In this document: positions 8,598-16,807 of the stretch, one piece after another | Numbering within the stretch: position 1 is the first letter of the stretch | Layout of the letters: each line of letters starts with the position of its first letter | From: Quadrisphaera sp. | GTDB taxonomy: Bacteria > Actinomycetota > Actinomycetes > Actinomycetales > Quadrisphaeraceae | Direction: 5' to 3' | Length of the DNA stretch: 40,834 nt | NCBI GenBank assembly: GCA_029257185.1 | Contig: JARICT010000069.1 | Location: 1-40,834, forward strand | Position numbers and translations under genes: made by a program | Notes under the pieces: generated by a model | The model's database searches: none | Seen by the model: only the letters and a program-made list of their open reading frames with translations | What the model was told of the DNA's origin: nothing

Positions 8598-9436
8598 GCC
8601 TGCCCGGCCCGCCCCCGCACACCGACCTCTGCGGCGCCCCGCTCCCCCCGCTGCCCACGCTCGGCGGCGCCGCGCTGCGCAACCCTCCCGAGACCGGCGC
8701 CGCCCGCCGGTGGATGGACGCCGAGGTGGTCGAGGTCCGCCGCGAGACCGCCACCACCTCCACGTTCCGCCTCGCGCTCCCGTCCTGGGAGGCCCACGTG
8801 CCGGGTCAGCACTACGTCGTGCGCCTGTCGGCGGCGGACGGGTACCGGGCGGAGCGGTCGTACTCGATCGCCAGCCCCCCGGAGGACGTCGGGCACGTGG
8901 AGCTGACCGTCGAGAGGCTCGGCGACGGCGAGGTCTCCCCCTACCTCCACGACGAGGTCCGCGCGGGCGACACCCTCACCGTGCGCGGGCCGTTCGGCGG
9001 GTGGTTCGTCTGGCGCGGGACCCGGCCGGCGCTGGCCGTGGGCGGTGGCTCCGGCGTGGTGCCGCTGATGGCGATGCTGCGCCACGCCCGTGCGGCGCGG
9101 GCGGCCTGCCGCGAGGTCGCCGAGATCCAGGCGGTGGTCTCCTTCCGCGACGAGGCGCACGTGCTGTATGCCGGGGAGTGGGGCGAGGGGTCGACCGTGG
9201 TGCTCAGCCGTCAGAGCTCGCCCGTCGGACGCCCAGCGGGCCGTATCGCCGTGGCCGACGTCGAGGGGCCCCTGGCTCGGGTGCTCAGGGCTGCGACCTG
9301 CGAGAGACCGCCGGAGGTCTTCGTGTGCGGGTCGACGCCCTTCGCGGCCGCCGCCGAGGCGGTGCTGGCGCGGGCCGGCTCACCGACGGAGGCGCTGCAC
9401 GTGGAGCGGTTCGGCCCGAGCGCCCCGCCCACCTGA
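8594..9436 (+). CDS. FAD/NAD(P)-binding ferredoxin reductase-like protein
   Basis: The 280-residue protein has an FNR-type FAD domain (RSYS at 88-91) and an NAD(P) domain (GGGSGVVPLM at 150-159, CGSTPF at 245-250, ending ERFG at 271-274). It has no C-terminal [2Fe-2S] ferredoxin domain of the kind many oxygenase reductases carry. The first 40 residues are Pro-rich and not part of the fold; an internal ATG at 8714 would start right at the FAD domain. I prefer GTG 8594 because it overlaps the upstream stop as GTGA. Its likely job is to pass electrons from NAD(P)H to the molybdenum protein encoded just upstream; this is inferred from pairing only. Confidence 0.88.
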   Translation: MSLPGPPPHTDLCGAPLPPLPTLGGAALRNPPETGAARRWMDAEVVEVRRETATTSTFRLALPSWEAHVPGQHYVVRLSAADGYRAERSYSIASPPEDVGHVELTVERLGDGEVSPYLHDEVRAGDTLTVRGPFGGWFVWRGTRPALAVGGGSGVVPLMAMLRHARAARAACREVAEIQAVVSFRDEAHVLYAGEWGEGSTVVLSRQSSPVGRPAGRIAVADVEGPLARVLRAATCERPPEVFVCGSTPFAAAAEAVLARAGSPTEALHVERFGPSAPPT

Positions 9437-9484
9437 CCTGCCGGCGTCGAGCGCTCGGGCCCGGGGGTCCTCGGCGGCGGTCGG

Positions 9485-10984
9485 TCACCCCTCCGGGGTG
9501 GGTCGCGCGGACGACGCGTCGCTGCGGCTCAGCATGGCACCGAGGTCGACGCCGGTGGTCCGCTTGACCACCTCGAGGGTCTCGGAGAGGTTGTCCGCCA
9601 CCGAGCGGGACAGCGCGCCGGCGCCGTCTTTGCTGATGACCGTCATGTCGCTGATGCCGGCGATCGGCGCGGCGAGCTCCCTGGCCATCTGCGGCAGCAC
9701 CTCGATGGCCATCTGCGTGATGGCCGCCTGCCCGTACTTCTCGAACGCCTCGGCGCGCTTCTCCAGCGTCGCGGCCTCGGCCTCACCCTTCGCGCGGATC
9801 GCGGCGGCCTCGGCCTCGCCCTCCGCGGCCACGGCCTCGGCGAGCGCCCGGCGCCTGGTCAGCTCGGCCTCACCCTCGAGGCGCACCCGCTCGGCCGCCA
9901 CGGTCGCGGTGCGGCGCTCGCGCTCGGCGTCGGCCACGGACGAGAGGTTGACGCGCTCCGCGTCGGCCTGGGCGGCAGCGATGCCGGTGGCCTTGCGCGC
10001 CTCGGCCTCGAAGATCTCGGAGTTCCGCCGGGCCTGGGCCTCCTGCTCGCTGCGGTAGCGGGCGGCGTCGGCGGGCCGGCGCACCTCGGTGTCGAGCTGG
10101 CGCTCGGTCAGCGCTGCCTGGCGCTGGGCGACGACCTCCTGGCTGGTGAGGACCTCCTGGTCGCGCTCGGCCTTCGCGAGCGAGCCGGCGGCGTTGGCCT
10201 CTGCCGCGGCGCGGTCGGTGTCGGCCTTGAAGGAGGACCGGCGCAGGTCCAGGTCGCGCTGGGCCTCGGCGATGGCCTCGTTCGCCTTGGCCTCGGCCTG
10301 GGAGGACTCGCGCATCGCCCCGGCCTCGGCGATGTCGGCGGTGCGCTTGGCCGCGGCGGCCTCGGGGCGACCGAGGTCGGTGAGGTAGCTGCTGTCGTCG
10401 GAGACGTCCTGGATCTGGAAGGTGTCGAGCACCAGTCCCTGGTTGCTCAGGGAGGAGATGGACTCCTCGGCGACCTGCGTGGCGAAGGCGGCGCGGTCAC
10501 GGATGATCTCGTCGACGGTCAGCGTGCCGACGATGGAGCGCAGCGAGCCGGCCAGGACCTCCTGGGTGAAGGACTCGATCTCGTCCTGCTGGTGGAGGAA
10601 CCGCTGCGCGGCGGCGCGCACGGAGTCCTCCGTGCCGCCCACCTTCACGATGGCCACCGCGTCGAGGTTCAGGCGGATGCCCTGCTTGGACACCGCGCCC
10701 GTGATGCGCACGATGATCCGCCGCGAGAACAGCGAGAGCGAGTACCGGCGCTGCGTGACCGGACGCACGAAGACGCCGCCGCCCATGACCACCTTCTGGC
10801 CGGAGAGGTCGGTGGTGACCTCCCCGGTCTCGGGGTTGCGCACGGCCTTGCCCTTGCGCCCGGTGATGATGAAGGCCTCGGAGGGCGAGGCGATCTTGTA
10901 GCGGGTCGCCAGCACCACGGCGGCGGCGGCGAGCGCGACGACGAGCGCGACAACGATGACGATGCCGGCGCCCAGCGGGTCCAC
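9485..10984 (-). CDS. Flotillin-like SPFH membrane protein
   Basis: The protein is about 499 residues, with an N-terminal hydrophobic helix (about 5-27), an SPFH domain (about 30-190), and a long helical C-terminal region full of Ala-Glu repeats (AEGEAEAAAIRAKGEAEA and similar). This is the flotillin layout; the family forms membrane microdomains and affects fluidity. I chose GTG 10984 because GGAGGT lies four bases upstream; a GTG four codons earlier (10996) is the alternative. It is convergent with the reductase gene. It belongs to a different SPFH subfamily from the stomatin-type protein at 1-1043 and has no NfeD gene beside it. Confidence 0.92.
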   Translation of the reverse strand: MDPLGAGIVIVVALVVALAAAAVVLATRYKIASPSEAFIITGRKGKAVRNPETGEVTTDLSGQKVVMGGGVFVRPVTQRRYSLSLFSRRIIVRITGAVSKQGIRLNLDAVAIVKVGGTEDSVRAAAQRFLHQQDEIESFTQEVLAGSLRSIVGTLTVDEIIRDRAAFATQVAEESISSLSNQGLVLDTFQIQDVSDDSSYLTDLGRPEAAAAKRTADIAEAGAMRESSQAEAKANEAIAEAQRDLDLRRSSFKADTDRAAAEANAAGSLAKAERDQEVLTSQEVVAQRQAALTERQLDTEVRRPADAARYRSEQEAQARRNSEIFEAEARKATGIAAAQADAERVNLSSVADAERERRTATVAAERVRLEGEAELTRRRALAEAVAAEGEAEAAAIRAKGEAEAATLEKRAEAFEKYGQAAITQMAIEVLPQMARELAAPIAGISDMTVISKDGAGALSRSVADNLSETLEVVKRTTGVDLGAMLSRSDASSARPTPEG

Positions 10985-11157
10985 GTCAACCTCCACGAGA
11001 GACAGGCCGCGTCGGGGACGGCGCGGCGACGATCATCATCACCCGGCCACGGCCCGGCGTGGTGCACGGACGCCGCAGACACCGCGGACGGGTGATCCCC
11101 CGACGACCGAGGACCCGCACGGCCCCCTGCCGTCACGGTCCGCGCGAGGACGTCACC

Positions 11158-11925
11158 TCACGCCCCGACCGCGTGCACCCCCCCGTCGACGTGGACGATC
11201 TCCCCGGTGGTCTTGGGGAACCAGTCGGACATCAGCGCCACGCACGCCTGCGCGGGCGGGATCGGGTCCTTGACGTCCCAGCGGAGCGGCGCGCGGTCGT
11301 CCCAGAGGGTCTCGAAGACCTCGAAGCCCGGGATGGCCTTGGCCGCGGTGGTGCGCACCGGGCCGGCGGCCACGAGGTTGCAGCGCACCCCGACCGGGCC
11401 GAGCTCGCGCGCCAGGTACCGGGAGGTGGACTCGAACGCCGCCTTGGCGACGCCCATCCACCCGTAGACCGGCCACGCCAGCGACGCGTCGAAGGTGAGC
11501 CCCACGACGGAGGAACCCGCGTTCATGAGCGGCGTGGTCGCCACGGCGAGCGCCTGGAGGGAGAAGGCGGAGATCTGCAGCGCGGTGGAGACGTCGGACC
11601 ACCCGGCGGTGAGGAAGCCGTCGCCCATCGTGGACTGCGGGGCGAAGCCGATGGAGTGCACGACCCCGTCGAGGGAGTCGACGTGCTCGCGCACCCTGCC
11701 GGCCAGCGCCCCCAGGTCGTCCTCGTCGGAGACGTCGAGCGTCACGACCGGCGCAGGGTGGGGGAGGCGCCGGGCGATGACCTCGGTGATGCGCTGCTGG
11801 CGGCCGAAGGAGGACAGCACCACGCTCGCTCCCTGCTCCTGCGCGAGCCGGGCGACGTGGAAGGCCATGGACGCGTCCGTCAGCACCCCCGTGACCAGCA
11901 GCTTCTTGCCCTCGAGCAGACCCAT
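11158..11925 (-). CDS. fabI: Enoyl-[acyl-carrier-protein] reductase (InhA type)
   Basis: FabI reduces the trans-2-enoyl-ACP double bond with NADH, the last step of each fatty acid elongation cycle (FAS II). The 255-residue sequence starts MGLLEGKKLLVTGVLTD and shows the InhA/FabI active-site spacing: Phe145, Tyr154 and Lys161 (Tyr-X6-Lys) in DASLAWPVYGWMGVAK. HSIGF at 90-94 is the NAD-binding segment, and WxxRAPL plus DGGVHAVG close the protein. It follows fabG after 51 bases, the same order as mabA-inhA in mycobacteria. AGGGAG about nine bases before the ATG may be its ribosome site. About 170 gene-free bases separate it from flotillin. Confidence 0.96.
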   Translation of the reverse strand: MGLLEGKKLLVTGVLTDASMAFHVARLAQEQGASVVLSSFGRQQRITEVIARRLPHPAPVVTLDVSDEDDLGALAGRVREHVDSLDGVVHSIGFAPQSTMGDGFLTAGWSDVSTALQISAFSLQALAVATTPLMNAGSSVVGLTFDASLAWPVYGWMGVAKAAFESTSRYLARELGPVGVRCNLVAAGPVRTTAAKAIPGFEVFETLWDDRAPLRWDVKDPIPPAQACVALMSDWFPKTTGEIVHVDGGVHAVGA

Positions 11926-11976
11926 GCGTGTGACTCCCTGTCGGTGGTGGTGGGTGCAGGTGCAGGTGGTGGGGCG

Positions 11977-12774
11977 TCAGTGACCCATGCCGAGGCCGCC
12001 GTCGACGGGTACGAGCGCCCCGGTCACGTACGCGCCGGCGTCGGAGGCGAGGAAGGTGACCACGCCGGCGACGTCCTGCGGCGAGGCGAAACGGCCGAGC
12101 GGGATGCGCTCGAGGTATCCGTCACGCACGGACGCCTCGAGGGTGGTCGTCATCCCGACGTCGACGAAGCCCGGGGCGACGACGTTCGCGGTGATGCCGC
12201 GTGGGCCCACCTCCCGGGCCAGGGACCGGGCGAGCCCGACGAGCCCCGCCTTGGCGGACCCGTAGGCCGTCTGCCCGGCCGAGCCGGTCATGGCGACCAC
12301 CGAGGACATGAGCACCACGCGGCCACGGCGCAGGCGGACCATCCCCTTGGTGGCGCGCCTCACGACGCGGTAGGCGCCGGTGAGGTTGACGTCCACCGAG
12401 GACGCGAAGTCGTCGTCGCGGGTCCGCAGGACCAGGGCGTCGCGGTTCGCACCGGCGTTGGCCACCAGGACCTCCACGGGCCCCAGCTCGGCCTCCACGC
12501 GGGAGAAGGCGGCGTCGACGGACTCGGTGGAGGTGATGTCGCACTCCACGGCGAGCACGCCGGCTGGCACGTCCGCAGCAGCGCCGGACCGGTACGTGCC
12601 GGCGACCGCGTCACCGCTCGCGACGAAGGCCGCGGCGATCGCATGGCCGATCCCCCGGCTGGCGCCCGTCACCAGGACGACGCGGCGGGCGCTGGACGCC
12701 GCGGTGCGGCCAGGGCCGGCGGGAGGGGTCGGGGGGGTCGCTCGGGTGTCGGGCTCTGGCGCGGCGTCGTCCAC
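11977..12774 (-). CDS. fabG: 3-oxoacyl-[acyl-carrier-protein] reductase
   Basis: FabG reduces 3-oxoacyl-ACP with NADPH in FAS II. The 265-residue SDR protein has TGASRGIG at 36-43, NAG at 106-108 and the catalytic Ser158, Tyr171 and Lys175 (YGSAK). The C-terminal VDGGLGMGH is typical. About 30 Pro/Ala/Thr-rich residues precede the Rossmann fold. The GTG at 12774 was chosen because TACGGT lies exactly seven bases upstream; GTG 12783 is the next option, and a far upstream ATG would give an implausible Arg-rich extension. It forms an operon with fabI. Confidence 0.94.
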   Translation of the reverse strand: MDDAAPEPDTRATPPTPPAGPGRTAASSARRVVLVTGASRGIGHAIAAAFVASGDAVAGTYRSGAAADVPAGVLAVECDITSTESVDAAFSRVEAELGPVEVLVANAGANRDALVLRTRDDDFASSVDVNLTGAYRVVRRATKGMVRLRRGRVVLMSSVVAMTGSAGQTAYGSAKAGLVGLARSLAREVGPRGITANVVAPGFVDVGMTTTLEASVRDGYLERIPLGRFASPQDVAGVVTFLASDAGAYVTGALVPVDGGLGMGH

Positions 12775-12781
12775 GCCCGGC

Positions 12782-12895
12782 ACCGTACCGACCGCGCACG
12801 AGGACCACGACCGCCGCACCCCTGCGGGGCGTGACCAAGGCCACCGTGCCGGGGCCCGCCGTGGCCTGGCCCGTCGATGGTGTGCGGCGTACCGT
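12782..12895. promoter_or_regulatory. Divergent fabG / DUF3099 promoter region
   Basis: TACGGT on the minus strand (12787-12782) is seven bases before the fabG GTG. TACCGT on the plus strand (12890-12895) is six bases before the ATG at 12902. Both fit leaderless starts. Nothing else is recognisable in the spacer. Confidence 0.5.
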
Positions 12896-12901
12896 GATCG
12901 G

Positions 12902-13528
12902 ATGCAGAAGACCTCGTCGTCCCGGACGAGCCGCTCGACGAGGCGGGAGTCCGCGACGCGGGCGCCGGGGAGCGGCTCGGGTCGTGGCCGTTCGAGGTCC
13001 TCCCGCCCGGACGTCGCCGTCTTCGGCATCACGGGCGCGCGGCGCAGCCAGCAGGCCGACGTCTCCCTGCGTGCGCGGCGCTACATGATCTCCATGACGG
13101 TCCGCCTGTTGTGCTTCGTGCTCGCGTTCGTGCTCTACGGGCACTGGTACGCGTGGGTGGCCGCCGTGGGCGCGGTCTTCCTCCCCTACGTCGCGGTCCT
13201 CATGGCGAACGCCGGCCGGGAGCGGCGCAGCGAGCCGCCGACCGCGATGATGGCGGCCGGCACCGGGGGCGGCACCGGGGACGGTGCCGGGCACGGTGGG
13301 TCCGGTGCCCCTGCTCCGCGCGCCATCGCCGCGGTGCCCTCCCGGACCGTCCCGGCCTCCGACCCGTGGGCGGACCCGCGGTCGGCGCCTCCCCTGCGCG
13401 GCGCCGGCTGGCAGCACTCCTACGCCGCACCGTCCTCGCCCCGCCCGCACGGGTCGGCGCCCCGCTCCGCGCTGGGCGGCACGCACGGGCACGGCGGTCG
13501 GGAGAAGAGGCGTGCCGGCGCGTCCTGA
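12902..13528 (+). CDS. DUF3099 family membrane protein
   Basis: This 208-residue protein has a basic Ser/Arg-rich N-terminus (1-36), a DUF3099 core with two membrane helices (about 64-80 and 83-103, around YMISMTVRLL and AVGAVFLPYVAVLM) and a low-complexity Gly/Pro/Ala tail. DUF3099 proteins are small actinobacterial membrane proteins of unknown function; the core wording (RRYMISM, YAWVAAVGAVFLPY) is what I recognised. The start is supported by TACCGT six bases before the ATG. It precedes the small cysteine protein and SURF1 on the same strand. Confidence 0.86.
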   Translation: MQKTSSSRTSRSTRRESATRAPGSGSGRGRSRSSRPDVAVFGITGARRSQQADVSLRARRYMISMTVRLLCFVLAFVLYGHWYAWVAAVGAVFLPYVAVLMANAGRERRSEPPTAMMAAGTGGGTGDGAGHGGSGAPAPRAIAAVPSRTVPASDPWADPRSAPPLRGAGWQHSYAAPSSPRPHGSAPRSALGGTHGHGGREKRRAGAS

Positions 13529-13581
13529 CGACGGGCGGACGCCCGGTGGACCTGGGGCCGTCGAGGGTGGACACTGCTCCC

Positions 13582-13821
13582 ATGCCGGGCTTCCAGCACG
13601 AGCCACCGTCCGATCCCGTCTGCAGCGCGCGTGCCTGCGGCACGCACGCCGTGTGGGCGCTGAGGTGGAACAACCCTCGGCTTCACACCTTGGAGCGTCG
13701 CAAGACGTGGCTGGCGTGCGCAGACCACCTGACCTCGCTGAGCGAGCACCTCGAGGTCAGGGGATTCCTGCGCGAGGTGGAGTCGGCGGACGACCTGGAG
13801 CACCGCGTCCGCACGGCCTGA
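13582..13821 (+). CDS. Small cysteine-containing protein, probable zinc binder
   Basis: The 79-residue protein is of a type common in actinobacteria that is often labelled 'acetone carboxylase' in databases (from memory), a name its size cannot support. It has Cys14 and Cys19 near the N-terminus and Cys46-x2-His49 (ACADH), a spacing compatible with a small zinc site. The core SDPVCSARACGTHAVWALRWNNP and LERRKTWLACADH are the recognisable parts. GACACT lies six bases upstream of the ATG, one base off the leaderless pattern seen elsewhere. SURF1 follows 13 bases later. Function unknown. Confidence 0.8.
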   Translation: MPGFQHEPPSDPVCSARACGTHAVWALRWNNPRLHTLERRKTWLACADHLTSLSEHLEVRGFLREVESADDLEHRVRTA

Positions 13822-13834
13822 GAGGGGCGCGTCG

Positions 13835-14698
13835 ATGACGGGCTCACGCTGGGTCAGGCCGGTGGCGCTGACGCTCGTGGCCTCGGCGGTCTGCGTGCTG
13901 CTGGGGTTCTGGCAGCTGGACCGCCGCGAGACCAAGCTCGCGAAGATCGCGGTGGTGGAGAGCAACTGGGACGCGGGACCGCGGCCGTGGGGGGCCGTGC
14001 TCGGTGGGGCGCAGGACGCGTTCGTCGACGTCGACGAGTACACGCCCCTCGCGGTGCAGGGCACCTACGTCGAGGAGGGCACGCTGCTGGTGCGCAACCG
14101 GCCCCTGGACGGGACCTACGGGTACTACGTCCTCGTGCCCCTCGTCCTGGACGATGAGGGCGCCGGCACCACGCTCATGGTGAACCGGGGATGGGTCCCC
14201 TCGGGTGCGAGCGGTCGCGAACCCGACAGCGTGCCCGCGCCGCCCGACGGGTCCGTGAGCGCCGTCGTCCGCCTGCGCGCGCCCGAGCCGGGCGACGGCC
14301 GGGAGGCACCGGCGGGGCAGGTCCAGCGCATCGACCTCTCCGGGAGCGTGGGCGCGGCGCTCGCGGACCGGACGCCTCGCGAGACCACCACCGGGCTGGA
14401 GACCAGGGCCTACGGGCAGCTGGCCACGGAGAACCCTCGTCCGTCGGCGGCGCCGGCCCTCCTCCCCGAGCCGGACCCCGATCCCGGCCCGCACCTCGGG
14501 TACTCCCTGCAGTGGTTCGTCTTCGCCGCCGGGATGTGGGCTCTGCTGGCGGTGCACGTCCGGCGCACGCGCGGCGACGAGGCGGCACGCATCAGCGGCG
14601 CGCCCTCACCCACCAGCGTCGCTGAGGAGCGCAGGCGCCGGCGCCGCGTGGACGAGGAGGCCGAGGACGCCGTCCTCGACGCCGCAGAGGCCCGCTGA
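13835..14698 (+). CDS. SURF1 family cytochrome oxidase assembly protein
   Basis: SURF1 proteins help deliver heme A to cytochrome c oxidase. The 287-residue protein has the classic topology: one membrane helix near each end (about 9-25 and 225-245) around a large extracytoplasmic domain. GFWQLDRRETK just after the first helix and NRGWVPSG in the loop domain are the family signatures. A highly charged Arg/Glu-rich C-terminal tail follows helix 2. The ATG at 13835 has a purine-rich GAGAGGGG upstream. The heme A synthesis genes ctaA and ctaB lie 12-15 kb away in the same window, consistent with an aa3-type oxidase in this organism. A strong hairpin follows the gene. Confidence 0.9.
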   Translation: MTGSRWVRPVALTLVASAVCVLLGFWQLDRRETKLAKIAVVESNWDAGPRPWGAVLGGAQDAFVDVDEYTPLAVQGTYVEEGTLLVRNRPLDGTYGYYVLVPLVLDDEGAGTTLMVNRGWVPSGASGREPDSVPAPPDGSVSAVVRLRAPEPGDGREAPAGQVQRIDLSGSVGAALADRTPRETTTGLETRAYGQLATENPRPSAAPALLPEPDPDPGPHLGYSLQWFVFAAGMWALLAVHVRRTRGDEAARISGAPSPTSVAEERRRRRRVDEEAEDAVLDAAEAR

Positions 14699-14724
14699 GC
14701 GGCGGCTGGCGTCCGGGGACGGGA

Positions 14725-14757
14725 CGGGCGCGGCGGCCCGGAGGTCCGCCGCGCCCG
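14725..14757. terminator. Bidirectional hairpin terminator
   Basis: There is a perfect 12-base-pair stem (CGGGCGCGGCGG at 14725-14736 with its complement at 14746-14757) around a 9-base loop. It sits in the 68-base gap between two convergent genes, SURF1 and the HTH gene, so it can serve both strands. There is no T tract, as is common for actinobacterial terminators. Confidence 0.75.
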
Positions 14758-14766
14758 CCGCCCGCC

Positions 14767-14988
14767 TCAGCTCGCCGCTGCGGCAGCTCCTCGCGTCGCT
14801 CCACCCCGGCTGCGCAGCGGGGTCTCGGTCTCGGAGAGGATGCGGTGCACGAACCCGTACGACCGTCCTGTCTCGGCGGCCAACGTGCGGATGCTCGCCC
14901 CCGCCGCGTACCGGTCCTTCAGCTCGTCGGCCAGCGCACTGCGGCTGTCGCCGATGACGCGCTCGCCCTTCTTGTACGGCTCTGCCAT
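14767..14988 (-). CDS. Small helix-turn-helix protein
   Basis: This 73-residue protein has a central helix-turn-helix: LKDRYAAGASIRTLAAETGR then SYGFVHRILSE (about 23-53). It ends with the conserved-looking RSRGGATRGA tail. Small HTH proteins with this GRSYGFVHR and RGGATRG wording are widespread in actinobacteria (recognised from memory). Their targets are unknown to me. The ATG at 14988 has a good ribosome site (AGAGGA, ACC, ATG). About 90 bases further upstream a TACGCT on the minus strand could be a -10 box. It lies downstream of the ABC-F gene but 154 bases apart, so it probably has its own promoter. Confidence 0.83.
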   Translation of the reverse strand: MAEPYKKGERVIGDSRSALADELKDRYAAGASIRTLAAETGRSYGFVHRILSETETPLRSRGGATRGAAAAAS

Positions 14989-15142
14989 GGTTCCTCTTCC
15001 CGCACGTGCCCGGGACGACGCCTCACCGCCGGTCGTCTCCAGCAGCGTGCGTCTCCCGCAAGGCCCCTGATCGACCCTGCTGACAGCGTAAGGCTTTTGG
15101 ATCACGCCTGGCAATCCGGAGTCCCCGGCCCGGTGCTGCCTC

Positions 15143-16741
15143 TCAGGCCAGCGAGACCAGCTCGGCGTAGTCCGGGGTCCAGTGGTCCTCCACGCCGTCG
15201 GGCAGCATGACCACCTTCTCGGGCTCGAGGGCCAGCACCGCCCCCTCGTCGTGGGTGACGAGGATGACGGCTCCGGAGTAGCGGCGCAGGGCGTCGAGGA
15301 CCTCGGCGCGCGAGGCCGGGTCGAGGTTGTTCGTGGGCTCGTCGAGAAGGAGCACGTTCGCCGCGCTGACCACGAGCATCGCGAGCGCCAGCCGGGTCTT
15401 CTCCCCACCCGAGAGCACCCCCGCCGGCTTGTGCACGTCGTCGCCGACGAACAGGAACGACCCGAGGACGCTGCGCACGCCCGTGTCGTCGAGGTGCGGG
15501 GCCGAGGTCACCATGTTCGAGAGCACGGTGCGCTCGGGGTCGATGGTCTCGTGCTCCTGGGCGTAGTAGCCGAGCTTGAGGCCGTGACCGGGCAGCACCT
15601 CGCCGGTGTCGGGGTCCTCGACGCCCGCGAGCAGGCGCAGCAGCGTGGTCTTCCCGGCGCCGTTCAGGCCGAGGACGACCACCTTCGCCCCGCGGTCGAC
15701 GGCAAGGTCGACGCCGGAGAAGATCTCCAACGAGCCGTAGGACTTCGACAGGTGCTCGGCCGTCAGCGGGGTGCGTCCGCACGCTGACGGCTCGGGGAAG
15801 CGCAGCTTGGCGACGCGGTCGGCCTTGCGCGTGGTCTCCGCACCGGCGAGCATCCGCTCGGCCCTCTTGGCCATCTGCTGGGCGGCGACGGCCTTGGTGG
15901 CCTTGGCCCGCATCTTGTCGGCCTGGGCCATGAGCACGCCGGCCTTCTTCTCCGCCGTGGCGCGCTCACGCCGGCGCCGTTCCTCGTCCGTCGCGCGGGC
16001 CTTGAGGTACGTCTGCCACCCCACGTTGTAGGCGTCGAGCACCCCGCGGTTCGCGTCGAGGTGGACCACCTTGTTGACGACCGCGTCCAGCAGCTCCACG
16101 TCGTGGCTGATGACCACGAGCCCGCCGGGGAAGGTCTTCAGGTGCTCTCGCAGCCAGGTGACGGAGTCGGCGTCGAGATGGTTCGTGGGCTCGTCGAGCA
16201 GCAGGACGGACGCGTCGGAGAACAGGATCCGGGCGAGCTCGACACGTCGGCGCTGGCCGCCGGACAGGGTGGAGAGCTCCTGGGAGAGCACCCGGTCCCC
16301 GAGCGAGAGGTTCGCCGCGATGGCCGAGGCCTCCGCCTCGGCGGCGTACCCGCCGGCGGCCGTGAAGCGCGCCTCGAGCTTGGGGTATCGCGTCATGGCG
16401 GCGTCGCGGACCTTCTCGTCGTCGCTGGCCATCGCCAGCTCGCAGTCGCGCATCCGTGAGCTGACGACGTCCAGCTCCCGAGCGGAGAGCACCCGCTGGA
16501 ACCCGGTCTGCGTGAGGTCGCCGCTGCGCGAGTCCTGCGGCAGGTACCCGACGGTCCCCGAGCGCGTCACCGTGCCGCCGGCCGGCTGGGTCTCCCCCGA
16601 GAGCACCCGGGTCAGCGTGGTCTTCCCGGCGCCGTTGCGGCCCACCAGCCCGATCCGGTCGCCGGGGCCGACCCGCAGGTGGGCGTGCTCGACGAGCAGG
16701 CGGGGGCCGGCGCGCAGCTCGACGTCGGTCGCGGTGATCAT
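15143..16741 (-). CDS. ABC-F family ATPase
   Basis: The 532-residue cytosolic protein has two ABC domains and no membrane segment, the ABC-F layout. The first Walker A is GRNGAGKT at 34-41 with LSGGQRRRVELARILF and LLLDEPTNHLD following. The second Walker A is at about 359-366, with LSGGEKTRLALAMLV and LLLDEPTNNLD. Between them lies a charged Lys/Arg/Ala-rich linker. ABC-F proteins act on ribosomes as translation factors or as antibiotic resistance proteins; the sequence does not decide which, though a housekeeping factor is more likely without other resistance genes nearby. GGAGAGAC before the ATG is a reasonable ribosome site. Confidence 0.92.
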   Translation of the reverse strand: MITATDVELRAGPRLLVEHAHLRVGPGDRIGLVGRNGAGKTTLTRVLSGETQPAGGTVTRSGTVGYLPQDSRSGDLTQTGFQRVLSARELDVVSSRMRDCELAMASDDEKVRDAAMTRYPKLEARFTAAGGYAAEAEASAIAANLSLGDRVLSQELSTLSGGQRRRVELARILFSDASVLLLDEPTNHLDADSVTWLREHLKTFPGGLVVISHDVELLDAVVNKVVHLDANRGVLDAYNVGWQTYLKARATDEERRRRERATAEKKAGVLMAQADKMRAKATKAVAAQQMAKRAERMLAGAETTRKADRVAKLRFPEPSACGRTPLTAEHLSKSYGSLEIFSGVDLAVDRGAKVVVLGLNGAGKTTLLRLLAGVEDPDTGEVLPGHGLKLGYYAQEHETIDPERTVLSNMVTSAPHLDDTGVRSVLGSFLFVGDDVHKPAGVLSGGEKTRLALAMLVVSAANVLLLDEPTNNLDPASRAEVLDALRRYSGAVILVTHDEGAVLALEPEKVVMLPDGVEDHWTPDYAELVSLA

Positions 16742-16807
16742 GTCTCTCCAGTCTTCGGGGCGAGCGGTCAGCCCGGTGGTGTCCTCCAGGGCCAGCGCCC
16801 GCGCGCC

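Noticed and set aside
9448-9457. Perfect palindrome CGAGCGCTCG between the reductase and flotillin genes as a terminator
   Set aside because: It has no loop and only five base pairs per arm, so a stable hairpin is doubtful.
15143-16741. Antibiotic resistance gene of the ABC-F type
   Set aside because: No resistance gene or mobile element is nearby and the sequence has no feature separating it from housekeeping ABC-F factors.
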